A stretch of DNA of 37,818 bases from an uncultured Oscillospiraceae bacterium (GTDB taxonomy: Bacteria; Bacillota; Clostridia; Oscillospirales; Oscillospiraceae), in assembly GCA_910588495.1 (NCBI GenBank), contig CAJUPU010000009.1:1-37818 (forward strand), given 5' to 3'. Shown here piece by piece: positions 1-8,695 of this stretch. The notes under the pieces are model-generated. The model had not been told where the DNA came from and ran no database searches. It saw only the letters and a program-made list of their open reading frames with translations. Positions within the stretch are counted from its first letter, which is position 1; the number at the start of each line of letters is the position of its first letter. The position numbers were made by a program, and so were the translations under genes.

Positions 1-2
1 GC

Positions 3-380
3 TTATCTTTTTATCTGTATTTCAATTTGTCCTTGACTTTGGGTACACTTTAACGGTTTTTCCAACGTCGGTAAATCAGACGCTAACTGCGGTTCTTCGT
101 AGATGGTGTACTCCGCTCCCCGCAGCCGTCCCCGGTTGTCCCGTTCCCTTGTCCGCACGATATACCCGGCTCGCTCCAGCTCGTGGACGGCCTGACGGAT
201 GGCGTCGGTCTGCTCCCGATTGATATAGGCCAGTCCTTGCAGGGTGTAGTCCCACTTTTCCGGGAGACTGAGCATCTGCGACAGCAGGCCCTTGGCTTTT
301 AGGGATAGCTCCCGGTTCCGCAAATGATGGTTGGACATGACTGTGTAATTTGTGTTCTTCGCAACATGAAATACTGTCAT
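3..380 (-). CDS. Replication-initiator-like helix-turn-helix protein, probably short form
   Basis: A 125-residue protein starting MTVFHVAKNTNYTVMSNHHL, a start I recognise from replication-initiator/HTH proteins of Firmicutes plasmids and integrative elements. The segment LSLKAKGLLSQMLSLPEKW followed by TLQGLAYINREQTDAIRQAV and ELERAGYIVR is a winged-helix DNA-binding fold. The ATG at 378-380 was chosen over longer starts because AGGAG lies 5 bases upstream (386-390) and family members begin here. Relatives I recall are about twice as long and carry a C-terminal DUF6017-type domain; this one stops at the window edge after a short low-complexity tail, so it may be truncated or frameshifted. 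It is divergent from the broken recombinase that follows. DNA binding is well supported; the replication role is inferred. Confidence 0.7.
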   Translation of the reverse strand: MTVFHVAKNTNYTVMSNHHLRNRELSLKAKGLLSQMLSLPEKWDYTLQGLAYINREQTDAIRQAVHELERAGYIVRTRERDNRGRLRGAEYTIYEEPQLASDLPTLEKPLKCTQSQGQIEIQIKR

Positions 381-520
381 TTCTGCTCCTTTCAGCGCAT
401 AAAGCGGCGTTCCCAGCCAAAGCGAGGCGGAGAACACCGCTTTTTTGTTTCATACATACCATGCTTGCCTGCCGTCCATACCCATTGATTTTCTTGTGTT
501 TTGAGAAGTATCGTTATCTA

Positions 521-2041
521 ACGCCGCCTTTCAATCGTCCGGGCTTTCAGGAGATGTTGGAGGATATTGAGGCCGGTTATGTAACCACCGTGATTGTAAA
601 AGATATGTCCCGCCTGGGGCGTAACTATTTGCAGGTTGGCTACTATACCGACAACTATTTTCCTGACCACAATGTTCGGTTTATCGCTGTCAACGATGGT
701 GTGGACAGCGACCAGGGCGACGATGATTTTTCGCCCTTCCGCAACATTATGAACGAGTGGTATGCCAAGGACATCAGCCGCAAGGTACGCAGCTCCAAGA
801 AACTGCGCGGCAACGCTGGCGACCCCATGTGCCCGCCGCCCTATGGCTACAAAAAAGACCCGGACAATCCCCGGAAATGGATCATCGACGAGGAAGCCGC
901 CGAGGTTGTCCGCAGGATTTACCGGCTCTGCGTAGAGGGGAAGGGGATCGAAACCACGGCCCGCTTGTTGCAGGAGGACGGCATCTTGACCCCCACGCAG
1001 TATTGGGAGAGCAAGGGCATCCGTAAGGGCGGCAAAAAGAGCCAGGACACCCCCTGCAAATGGTGTAAGACTACCATCACCAAAATCCTGACCCTCCGGG
1101 AGTACACGGGCACCCTGGTCAACTTCAAGACCTACTCCAAATCTTTCAAAAATAAGCGCCGCTTGGACAACCCCGAAGAAAATTGGGCTATCTTTGAGAA
1201 CCACCATGAGGCCATCATCGACAAGACCACATGGGAGCAGGTGCAGAAGCTCCGGGAGGGGACAAAGCGCCGGAAGCCCAAGAATACCGAGAAGAATATG
1301 TTCGCCGGTCTGCTGTACTGCGCCGACTGCGGCCACAAGTTGCATTACAACATCAACCACCCAAACAGCTCCATTGAGTATTTCAACTGTTCCAACTACC
1401 GGGGCAATCGGGGCACCTGCAACGAAACCCACTACATCCGGGCCGACTCGTTGGAGCAGGTGGTATTGCTGGAACTCAACCGCATGGTCAGCTACCTGAA
1501 AAATCACGCCGAGGAATTTGCCGAACTGCTGGCTCAGAAAACCACCAAGGACTATGAGCGGGAGAGCCGGAACAGACGGCAGCACCTTCAGGAGTTGATT
1601 GCCAGGAATAAAGAAGTTGACCGGCTGTTTGAACGTATCTATGAGGACAATGTATCGGGTAAGCTGACGGATGAACGCTTTATGAAAATGTCCCAGCGGT
1701 ACGACGAGGAACAGCAGCAGCTCAAAAAGGACATTGAGGAATTGCAGCGCCAGTGTGACAGGGAGAACGACCGGGCTTTCTGCAAGGAGCAGTTTTTGAA
1801 AGCGGTGCGGAAGTTCATGGAGATGAAAACGCTGACGCCCACCATCCTCCATGAGCTTGTGGAGCGCATCGACGTGTACCAGACCCAGGGCAGGGGAAAG
1901 AACAGGACGCAGCGCATCGTGATCCACTATAACTTCATCGGCGTCCTGGACTTGCCGGAGGTAGAGGAATACCCGGAGAACGTGGTGCTGGACAGCCGCC
2001 AGGGGGTGGCTATTGAGTATCTTGTCGGTAAGGCCGGGTAA
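521..2041 (+). pseudogene. Large serine recombinase lacking its catalytic N-terminus
   Basis: Homology to large serine recombinases (resolvase, recombinase and DUF4368 domains) begins abruptly at about 521-530 with the block FNRPGFQEMLEDIEAG, which in intact relatives sits about 60-70 residues into the protein. The catalytic serine (usual YxRxS motif) is therefore missing. The rest is intact: VIVKDMSRLGRNYLQVG, the recombinase domain, a zinc ribbon (CADCG then C-x8-C near 1318-1420), a coiled coil and a C-terminal DUF4368-like tail. The frame is open upstream to 350, and an ATG at 461 could start a protein, but residues before 521 resemble nothing and no good ribosome site is seen. It should be unable to cut DNA. 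It is probably the scar of an element deletion or a rearrangement at about 515-530. Confidence 0.8.
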
Positions 2042-2099
2042 AGGAAAGGGAGCGGCCCGAAAGCCGCTCCACCGGGGCAGATTGTCCCATAGAAATAGC

Positions 2100-2127
2100 A
2101 AAGGAACAGTCTTTCGACTGTTCCTTT
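2100..2127. terminator. Bidirectional hairpin terminator between convergent genes
   Basis: AAAGGAACAGT and ACTGTTCCTTT form a perfect 11-base-pair stem with a 6-base loop and end in T on both strands. It lies between the recombinase remnant and the convergent HEPN/SEC-C gene. A second GC-rich hairpin without a T run lies just before it at 2049-2070. Confidence 0.7.
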
Positions 2128-2133
2128 ACATAG

Positions 2134-2160
2134 GAGTGTTCAGTTGCGTTATGAACACTC
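2134..2160. repeat. 9-bp perfect inverted repeat
   Basis: GAGTGTTCA (2134-2142) and TGAACACTC (2152-2160) are perfect inverted arms around a 9-base centre. It could be another hairpin or a recombinase or regulator site; its role is unknown. The stretch 2161-2270 holds no gene I can support. Confidence 0.5.
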
Positions 2161-2270
2161 GACATGTGTTGCCACGTCACCGATGATACAAGCTCATCAT
2201 ACTGCACCAAGGGTTTACACGGTATCTACACGAATAAAAAATGTTTCGCTTTATATCACTTTTCGCCGTT

Positions 2271-3947
2271 TTAATCATATATGCCTTTTCCACAACAACA
2301 TTTTTTGAACTTTCTACCGCTTCCACAAGGACAAAGATCATTCCTTCCTGGCTTTTGGATTCTCCTGACGCCGTATTGTTTGTCGCGCCATGCTACGTTC
2401 ATCTTTCCGATTTGTTCGTGAGAAAATTGCCGCCAGATTATTTGTGGGAGCCCGCCATTTTTCAACGTTGTGCTACCTGATGAATTCCAATCCACAAAAC
2501 AGACAAAATTCTCGTTACCAGGCAACAATTCTTTTGATTTTCGAGTATCATGCTTATAAACATTTATGTATAATGCGTCCGCTTCAACATCTCCGTGCTT
2601 AATTGCCATAACAGCGGACGGAGGGTTCTTAAGCGTTCGCAACCATTCAATGGCCTGATTTATAACTTTTACTATCTCCTGCTTTTCACTTATATCCCCA
2701 ATAAATAAATGGGCCTTTAACCGCTTGCGATCTTCAAGACTTGCATCTGCAACATTGTTGATCTTAAAAGATTCACCATTATAGTTCGGGAAACAATAAT
2801 ATTTAACTTCATTTAAATCAACCTCTTCTGTCGAAGCGGGAAAAATAATAACATCTTGCCTTTTGATGGCCTCTTGAAAGATTTTATCAATTGATTTCGC
2901 ATCGGCACTCATGACCGAGACTTCTTGTTTCTTATACCTAACCCAGCCCCTCATCATTCGGGCACTATCGAATGCAATCATATATTGCTCATAATCACCA
3001 TACTGGTTGTAGGCTATAATAGCCAACATTGTTGCAATCTGCGCAATAAAGCCTCGATCCGTGTTGCCTATCTGAATTTCCACGTTCAGTTGTTTTGAAT
3101 CTCCTGTATCACTTATGTTCTGACAGTAAATCCCAGGTAAGCTCAGGCGCATTGCTAAAAGCGCAAACGATTCATGAGTTTTTTGAGAACTGTCAATTTT
3201 AAGCAAGGATATATGGTTATTCATAAAGGTCGTTAGAGACAGCAATACAGCACTGACAAGGTCGTAGGTATCATCTATTATCTTATCAAATTCGTATGGA
3301 GCCATGTCTTTACATTTTTGAACATTATTTTCGGAATAATAGAAGTATACTCGGTCTTCAGGCACTTTTCTAAGCAATACTTTTCCATGATTAATTGCAT
3401 TTCTGAGATTTACATCAACTCTATCGGCAATCTCCGAATATCCGTTTGCAGCAATAACATTTTTAAGTTGTCCCAAAGTGTTTTGCGAAGAGTAGTCTTT
3501 TCCAATATCTTTTCCAGTTAATATTGCAATGACTCTCAAAAAATTAGATAAGCAGCTTTCGAGTAATGCAGTATAAACAGGAATTCTATATAGTCTGGTT
3601 TTAGTTTCTTGCATAAGGTTAAAACTTCTCAAATCTAAAACCATATCTGATACTTGACAATAAGAATCATAGCCCATCAAAAAATATTTGAAAATGGGCT
3701 CGTCAATTTCGGGAGGATTTCCATGAGCTTGTGCGAGGGATTCTAGCTGAGCTAATGTCTGCGTAAATACCTTTTTGTCCCAAAAGTAACATGGGTCGGT
3801 ATACAGTACTCTATGGAAAACAAACAGAAACTCCCGGCTTAAACTAGTTATATTGGAATCGATTTGTTGCTGAACGCGGTTTAACAATTCCGTTGAGTCA
3901 AATGTGCTATAATATTTTGCTAAACAGAATGTATTTACCAAATTCAT
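2271..3947 (-). CDS. HEPN-like protein with C-terminal SEC-C zinc motif
   Basis: A 558-residue protein that I do not recognise as a named family. Residues 105-250 are helical and contain LRNAINHG, matching the R-N-x3-H core (R182, N183, H187) of HEPN domains, many of which are RNases in toxin and defence systems. The extreme C-terminus (about 535-556), with CPCGSGRKFKKCC, is a clear SEC-C zinc-binding motif. The middle (250-530) is of unknown fold. Base composition is much more AT-rich than both neighbours, a sign of separate acquisition. It has its own promoter (4002-4030) and terminator (2100-2127). It sits between a broken and two intact serine recombinases, a typical cargo position. A role in RNA cleavage or anti-phage defence is inference; a non-catalytic HEPN is also possible. 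Confidence 0.7.
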   Translation of the reverse strand: MNLVNTFCLAKYYSTFDSTELLNRVQQQIDSNITSLSREFLFVFHRVLYTDPCYFWDKKVFTQTLAQLESLAQAHGNPPEIDEPIFKYFLMGYDSYCQVSDMVLDLRSFNLMQETKTRLYRIPVYTALLESCLSNFLRVIAILTGKDIGKDYSSQNTLGQLKNVIAANGYSEIADRVDVNLRNAINHGKVLLRKVPEDRVYFYYSENNVQKCKDMAPYEFDKIIDDTYDLVSAVLLSLTTFMNNHISLLKIDSSQKTHESFALLAMRLSLPGIYCQNISDTGDSKQLNVEIQIGNTDRGFIAQIATMLAIIAYNQYGDYEQYMIAFDSARMMRGWVRYKKQEVSVMSADAKSIDKIFQEAIKRQDVIIFPASTEEVDLNEVKYYCFPNYNGESFKINNVADASLEDRKRLKAHLFIGDISEKQEIVKVINQAIEWLRTLKNPPSAVMAIKHGDVEADALYINVYKHDTRKSKELLPGNENFVCFVDWNSSGSTTLKNGGLPQIIWRQFSHEQIGKMNVAWRDKQYGVRRIQKPGRNDLCPCGSGRKFKKCCCGKGIYD

Positions 3948-4001
3948 ACCTGCACCTCACACTTTATACTATACTATGTTGCCTTTTCTACATTGTTTGA
4001 T

Positions 4002-4030
4002 ATTTTACCATATATGTATTAAAGATTCAA
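4002..4030 (-). promoter_or_regulatory. Promoter of the HEPN/SEC-C gene
   Basis: On the minus strand, TTGAAT (4025-4030) and TAAAAT (4002-4007) are spaced by exactly 17 bases. It reads into the gene beginning at 3947, leaving a leader of about 50 bases. Confidence 0.6.
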
Positions 4031-4045
4031 CCGCGGCTTTAGAAA

Positions 4046-4069
4046 AGCCTGCGGGAATTCCCGCAGGCT
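4046..4069 (-). terminator. Terminator of the serine recombinase operon
   Basis: AGCCTGCGGG and CCCGCAGGCT form a perfect 10-base-pair stem with loop aatt. On the minus strand it is followed by TTTTC, and it lies 27 bases after the stop codon of the 4096-5700 recombinase. Confidence 0.8.
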
Positions 4070-4095
4070 AAATAAGGTGCTCGCAATAATTTGAG

Positions 4096-5700
4096 CTACT
4101 TTTTCTTTGGAAACTCCTCAGACACTTCCGTCCCATCCTGGAAACAGAAGGTAAGCGTTCCGTTCACAGAAACCGTTACCGATTCTACAACGGCGTTCCA
4201 CAGGTCGAGGTCAAACTCATCAAGGATGTCTCCGCAACGGCGCAGTTCATCAAGGCAGCGGCGAATCTGTTCTTTACGGCCATGCTGAGCAAGTATTTCC
4301 TTCTTCACCTGAACGATTTTATCCTCAGTTTCCTTGCACTCTTTTTGCATTTCTGCGTAGCGTTGGTTATATTCCACCTGGTTTTGCACTTGTCGGGTAT
4401 TCGCTTCCACATAGAAACGAAGTTTCTTCATCATTTCGGCATGCTGTGCCTCCAGGGTATCGCGCTGCTCCTCCAAGCTGCCCGTATCCGCCAATAGTGG
4501 CAGCAGCTCTTCGAAGCGAGCGATATACCGCTCCTTATCACCGAGAAGCTGATTGAAAGCAACCACGAAGGCGGATTCAAGCTCATCCTCGCGCAAATTT
4601 GGTGTGCCGCAAGGTCTATCGCAATCATACTTGCGGTTGCACCGCCAGATGTGGCTGCGATATTTGGTGCCGCTGTGCCAGACCTTTCGACCATAGTAAG
4701 CGCCGCACTCTCCACAAATAATCTTTGCGGTGAAGGGACTGCTCCTATGAAGATGACGGCGGTTTGGACGTCTGCGCTTGATTTCGTTCTGCACCAGCTC
4801 GAAGGTATCAGGATCGATAACGGCTGGGTGAGAGTTCTGGATGTAATACTGCGTGATCTCGCCATTATTTTTCTTGACAGTTTTGGAGAGGAAATCTACG
4901 GTGTAGGTTTTCTGGAGCAGGGCGTCGCCTTTGTATTTTTCGTTTTGGAGGATACTCATAATAGTGGATACGCTCCATTGTGTCTTACCGGCGGGAGTAC
5001 GGATTCCTTCGCTAGTGAGTTGGTCAGCGATAGAGCGAACTGTACGCCCCTCCAGAAATAAGCTATAGATTTTACGAATAATCTTTGCCTCTTCCTCAAC
5101 AATTTGCAGGATGCCATCAGGACCCTTTTCATAGCCGAGAAAACGGCTGTACGCTAAGGAAACCTTGCCCTCTTCCATGCTGCGACGCTTACCCCAAATG
5201 ACATTTTCGCTGATGGATCGGCTTTCTTCCTGAGCTAAACTGCTCATGATCGTAAGCATCACTTCGCCTTTAGCATCCAGCGTGTAAATGTTTTCTTTCT
5301 CGAAATAGACCTCGATGCCTTTTTCTTTCAGACTGCGGATCGTGGTCAGAGTATCGACTGTATTGCGGGCGAAGCGGGAGATGGACTTGGTCAGGATTAA
5401 ATCGATTTTGCCAGCGAGGGCATCTTCGACCATCCGATTGAAGCCTTCTCTCTTTTTGGTATTTGTGCCGGTCACACCTTCGTCGGTATATACGGCTACA
5501 AATTCCCATTCGGGGTTACTCTTGATGTGGCGGGTGTAAAAATCCACCTGCGCCTCATAACTAGAAAGTTGCTCGTCCGAGTCAGTCGAGACCCGCGCGT
5601 AGGCCGCCACGCGCCGCTTTTGTTGCGGTGTATTTGGCGCAACCGAAAACAGGCTGGCGGTACTCTCGATTTTATGGACTTTTCTAATGGGTTTTTCCAT
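4096..5700 (-). CDS. Large serine recombinase, second of an overlapping pair
   Basis: A 534-residue site-specific recombinase. The resolvase domain carries YARVS with the nucleophilic serine at residue 38, and the arginine motif SISRFARNT. After it come a recombinase domain, a zinc ribbon (CGEC then CNRKYDCDRPC) and a long coiled coil (about 400-480). The family cuts attachment sites through a 5' phosphoserine link to integrate or excise DNA. The ATG at 5698-5700 is preferred to a GTG at 5721 because GAGAGG stands 7 bases before it. It overlaps the upstream recombinase by 17 bases, so the two are probably co-translated and may work as a pair. It is full length with all key residues present. 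Confidence 0.92.
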   Translation of the reverse strand: MEKPIRKVHKIESTASLFSVAPNTPQQKRRVAAYARVSTDSDEQLSSYEAQVDFYTRHIKSNPEWEFVAVYTDEGVTGTNTKKREGFNRMVEDALAGKIDLILTKSISRFARNTVDTLTTIRSLKEKGIEVYFEKENIYTLDAKGEVMLTIMSSLAQEESRSISENVIWGKRRSMEEGKVSLAYSRFLGYEKGPDGILQIVEEEAKIIRKIYSLFLEGRTVRSIADQLTSEGIRTPAGKTQWSVSTIMSILQNEKYKGDALLQKTYTVDFLSKTVKKNNGEITQYYIQNSHPAVIDPDTFELVQNEIKRRRPNRRHLHRSSPFTAKIICGECGAYYGRKVWHSGTKYRSHIWRCNRKYDCDRPCGTPNLREDELESAFVVAFNQLLGDKERYIARFEELLPLLADTGSLEEQRDTLEAQHAEMMKKLRFYVEANTRQVQNQVEYNQRYAEMQKECKETEDKIVQVKKEILAQHGRKEQIRRCLDELRRCGDILDEFDLDLWNAVVESVTVSVNGTLTFCFQDGTEVSEEFPKKK

Positions 5701-7015
5701 TTTTACGCCTCTCTTTCGCACCTTTCAACGCATCCTCACGTGCTTTTTGCCTCATTTCCCCCGTCCAACTTTCCCGGCGGGACGGGTTTTGCCAGGTAAT
5801 TTCCTGAGTCCGTCCATCGTGAAACACATAGACCAGACGACTAGGACCCGGCACCTGTATTTCAGAAATATTTTCCAGCAAGGTCTCTCTATTCCAATCA
5901 GTCGCACCAAGAATCTCCGAAGTTTTCGCAATCAGGATAGATTCCGGTATCTGCTGGGCAGAACATGCTTGTTTACCATATCGGTTAAACGTAGAACACA
6001 TCCAGGCGGGCTTCGCATACTTGCTGCTGGCATTAACGATTTTTCTCCGAAAATGCCCGCCGCACAATCCACAATGAATTAACCCTGTGAATAAATATGG
6101 AGCCTTTGCCGGGGAGGATGGATACTGCGCCGCACGCCGTTTCAATTCCTGCTGCACAAGCGAAAAGGTTTCTTTGTCGATAATTGCTTCATGGCTGTTT
6201 TCTACATAATACATCGTGCGTTCGCCGTGGTTAACAATCTTTTTCTTGCTGATATGGTCTAAAATATAGGTTTTCTGGAGCAGCATATCGCCGGTATATT
6301 TTTCATTATGGAGAACGCTGTAAATGACGTTCTCGCCCCATTGTCCACCATGCGGAGCAGGTATGCCCATGCGATTGAGCTTTTTCATGATGGCGTTGCG
6401 CCCCATACCAGCGAGGAAGTCGGCAAAAATCATTTTCACGATTTCCGCTTCTTCCGGGACAATTTGCAGCGTGCCATCCACCAACCGGTAGCCGAGCATT
6501 GTGCCAGTATTGGGACGGCCTTCCTCAAACATCTTCTGAATCCGCCATTTCTGGTTTTCGCTGGCGCTCCGGCTCTCCTCCTGGGCGAAGGACGCCAGCA
6601 GCGTCAGCATCAGCTCACCGTCCGAACTCAGCGTGTGAAGGTTCTCTTTCTCGAAATAAACGTCCACTCCCAGCAGCCTCAGTTCCCGAACCGCCGAGAG
6701 TAGCGTGACCGTATTCCGGGCAAAACGTGTCAGCGATTTCGTGATCACCATGTTGATCTTCCCATCCCGGCAGTCCGCCAGCATCCGCTGGAACTCCGGG
6801 CGGTCCTCTTTTGTGCCGGTCAGCGCTTCGTCCGCATAGATGCCAGCAAGTTCCCAATCGCCGCGATTACCGATGTAGTCATTGTAGTAGCTGATTTGTG
6901 CTGAGAGCGAATGCATCATAGCATCTTTGCCGGAAGAAACCCGAGCATAAGCTGCCACGCGCTTGCGCTGGACAGTTTGCACCGCAGTAGGCTCAAGTTT
7001 CACAATTTTTCGCAT
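5684..7015 (-). CDS. Large serine recombinase, first of an overlapping pair
   Basis: A 443-residue recombinase of the same family as its downstream neighbour but clearly divergent. YARVSS holds the catalytic serine (residue 27). SLTRFARNTVTLL is the conserved arginine region. The recombinase domain and a zinc ribbon (CGLCGGHFRRK) follow. The C-terminus is shorter than in the partner and lacks the long coiled coil. The ATG at 7015 has AAGGAGG 7 bases upstream. It lies 113 bases downstream of the DUF4314 gene, past a weak hairpin (7098-7121). Pairs or triplets of such recombinases often mark the end of clostridial mobile elements; which ends they act on cannot be read from this window. Confidence 0.92.
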   Translation of the reverse strand: MRKIVKLEPTAVQTVQRKRVAAYARVSSGKDAMMHSLSAQISYYNDYIGNRGDWELAGIYADEALTGTKEDRPEFQRMLADCRDGKINMVITKSLTRFARNTVTLLSAVRELRLLGVDVYFEKENLHTLSSDGELMLTLLASFAQEESRSASENQKWRIQKMFEEGRPNTGTMLGYRLVDGTLQIVPEEAEIVKMIFADFLAGMGRNAIMKKLNRMGIPAPHGGQWGENVIYSVLHNEKYTGDMLLQKTYILDHISKKKIVNHGERTMYYVENSHEAIIDKETFSLVQQELKRRAAQYPSSPAKAPYLFTGLIHCGLCGGHFRRKIVNASSKYAKPAWMCSTFNRYGKQACSAQQIPESILIAKTSEILGATDWNRETLLENISEIQVPGPSRLVYVFHDGRTQEITWQNPSRRESWTGEMRQKAREDALKGAKERRKNGKTH

Positions 7016-7128
7016 CTAATACCTCCTTTTTGTGTTGACCGAATCTTCCATTTCGGATATACTTTAAGTGAGATTCTTCTCCACTTTATATAGTTTAGGG
7101 GATTCCCGAAGCGGGAACCCCCTTTGCA

Positions 7129-7359
7129 TTACAGCTTCTTGATCCGGTCGACACCGTAGACGATGCCGAGACCAGAGCCGCAGTCCCAGTTGACGAAGAT
7201 GGTGCCGGTATCATCCACCGCAGCCACCGTGCCCTGTTCACCAGGCGTCAGCTTACTGTAGGGATCGTCCATGTGGACGAGTTCCACACGGCATCCGGTC
7301 GGATAGAACTTCCGAATCCGCTCCACCATTTCTGGACTGGGGAAACTGTTATTGTTCAT
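7129..7359 (-). CDS. DUF4314 family small protein
   Basis: A 76-residue protein with the DUF4314 pattern: a short N-terminal helix (MVERIRKFYPTGCRVELVHM), then DPYSKLTPGEQGTV and FVNWDCGSGLGIVYGVDRI, resembling a small SH3-like beta barrel. Function is unknown in the family, which is common in Firmicutes phages and integrative elements. The ATG at 7359 was chosen because AGGGGG lies about 9 bases upstream and the family starts here; the longer open frame is antisense-like. It overlaps the end of the upstream virulence-type gene by 11 bases. Confidence 0.85.
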   Translation of the reverse strand: MNNNSFPSPEMVERIRKFYPTGCRVELVHMDDPYSKLTPGEQGTVAAVDDTGTIFVNWDCGSGLGIVYGVDRIKKL

Positions 7360-8434
7360 AAGGTGCGCCCCCTTCGGCTTCAGCGGCAGACGCCGCAGAA
7401 GCCTCATTGTTGTTATCGCTGGCCGTCGGTTCCGGGCGATGCCCGCTTTTCCAGCTGCTGTTGCCAGCGAGATTTCGAAGCAGGATCTTCCGGGCGGTTT
7501 TGTACTCATCACCGATGAACCCCAGGCGAATCAGGAACAACCGCATCGTGAACTTCTCGTTCTCGGTACTGCACTCCTTGGCGGTCACCCGCTTCTGGTT
7601 CTTAGCCATCTTGAACAGCGCTTCGGCGAGGCTAGTATATGCCTCGCTCTCGCCATCAATATCATGGAGCGTGAACCACGGGAACCGCACTGATTGGGGC
7701 GTAATCTCGATGTCGACTGAGTCCGTCCCGAGAGCCTTTTTGAGCAAAGCTGCTTTGCCGGTGATGATTTTTTGGAGCCTGTCGCAGGCTTCGTCGGAAA
7801 AATCATCCCGCGGCAATGTCACCTCCATCGTGGGAGGGCCTTCCGGCGCGGTATCTTCTACTGTAGCTGCTTCGGCATTTTCCAGCGCAGCATCTTCCGG
7901 TTCGACCGTTTCCGTTTCGGTTTCTCCGGCATCTGCCTGGATGAAGCCGCGTTCCCGCAACGCGGAAGCTAACTGGTCGATTTCCTCGGGCGTAGCAGCA
8001 TCCGGACAAGTTACCAGCCCGTCGCGGCTGACGGTGTATCCGTCGATGTTGTAGGCGAAGGACGGTGCGCCCTGGTAGGCGGCATCCTCGCCCAAAATCT
8101 CGCTCATGGCATGAACCAGTGTTTTGCGCTGTTCGCCGGTGACGTTGTAGTTGATGTTGCTCATGGTAACTTCCTTTCCTTTATCCTCTGCCGGATTATT
8201 TTCGCTTGCTGGGGCAAACCCAAGTGTTCGGAGCCGCGAAACAAGCTGATTGGATTTCGCCGCAGATTCATCAAGGCATACAAGAATGCCTTTTTTGTAG
8301 AGCTTGTAGCAACCGATCTCGCAATGTTTGTGGTACGGTATCTTTCGATAACGAATGGGCTGCCCCAGCAGTTTGCTGATGGCTTGCGCCAGCGCTTCAT
8401 ATTCCGCGCCCTGGGCGTTGTAATAGATTTTCAT
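7349..8434 (-). CDS. Virulence-type protein of integrative elements (function unknown)
   Basis: A 361-residue protein of a family often labelled 'virulence protein' in clostridial integrative elements; no function is established. It has two copies of one module: residues 1-75 (MKIYYNAQGAEYEALAQAI) and about 90-165 (INYNVTGEQRKTLVHAMSEI). An acidic linker, a domain with VDIEITPQSVRFPWF, and a C-terminal block (292-331) with GFIGDEYK and LAGNSSW follow. That last block is shared with the amidoligase two genes upstream. The ATG at 8434 is preferred to the more upstream start because AAAGGA precedes it. A low-complexity Ala/Glu tail ends the protein. Confidence 0.75.
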   Translation of the reverse strand: MKIYYNAQGAEYEALAQAISKLLGQPIRYRKIPYHKHCEIGCYKLYKKGILVCLDESAAKSNQLVSRLRTLGFAPASENNPAEDKGKEVTMSNINYNVTGEQRKTLVHAMSEILGEDAAYQGAPSFAYNIDGYTVSRDGLVTCPDAATPEEIDQLASALRERGFIQADAGETETETVEPEDAALENAEAATVEDTAPEGPPTMEVTLPRDDFSDEACDRLQKIITGKAALLKKALGTDSVDIEITPQSVRFPWFTLHDIDGESEAYTSLAEALFKMAKNQKRVTAKECSTENEKFTMRLFLIRLGFIGDEYKTARKILLRNLAGNSSWKSGHRPEPTASDNNNEASAASAAEAEGGAPYEQ

Positions 8435-8518
8435 GGCTTTATGTCCTTTGTTTATTGCCACTACCATCTATCACTCAAGCCGTCACAAAAAGCAAGCGTG
8501 AATTTCAGAAAATGCGTG

Positions 8519-8695
8519 TTATTCCTTGCCGGTAAAGATGAAGTTAACGTATTCCCGCTTGTGTTCCTCCAGATAGGCCACCAACTCATAGAATCCCATG
8601 CGGTTGGCGATCACCTGCACCATGCGGATGTCGAGCATGTTGGTTTCGCCGGAGTCTCGGACAGCCAGAATCTGTTCCTTTACAGTTGCGTTCAT
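8519..8695 (-). CDS. DUF5049 family small protein
   Basis: A 58-residue protein starting MNATVKEQILAVRDSGETNM and continuing with a helix containing YELVAYLEEHKREYVNF. This is the pattern of the DUF5049 family of small element-borne proteins. The ATG (8693-8695) overlaps the TGA of the upstream cyclotransferase in an ATGA arrangement, with GGAGG just upstream, so it is translationally coupled. Function is unknown. Its constant association with amidoligase/cyclotransferase neighbours suggests a related role, which is inference. Confidence 0.8.
   Translation of the reverse strand: MNATVKEQILAVRDSGETNMLDIRMVQVIANRMGFYELVAYLEEHKREYVNFIFTGKE

Noticed and set aside
2049..2070. GGAGCGGC/GCCGCTCC hairpin as the terminator of the recombinase remnant
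   Set aside because: No T run on either side; the stem at 2100-2127 is the better terminator.
518..2101. Minus-strand open frame of 527 codons
   Set aside because: Antisense to the recombinase remnant; its product is a compositional shadow with no motif or ribosome site.
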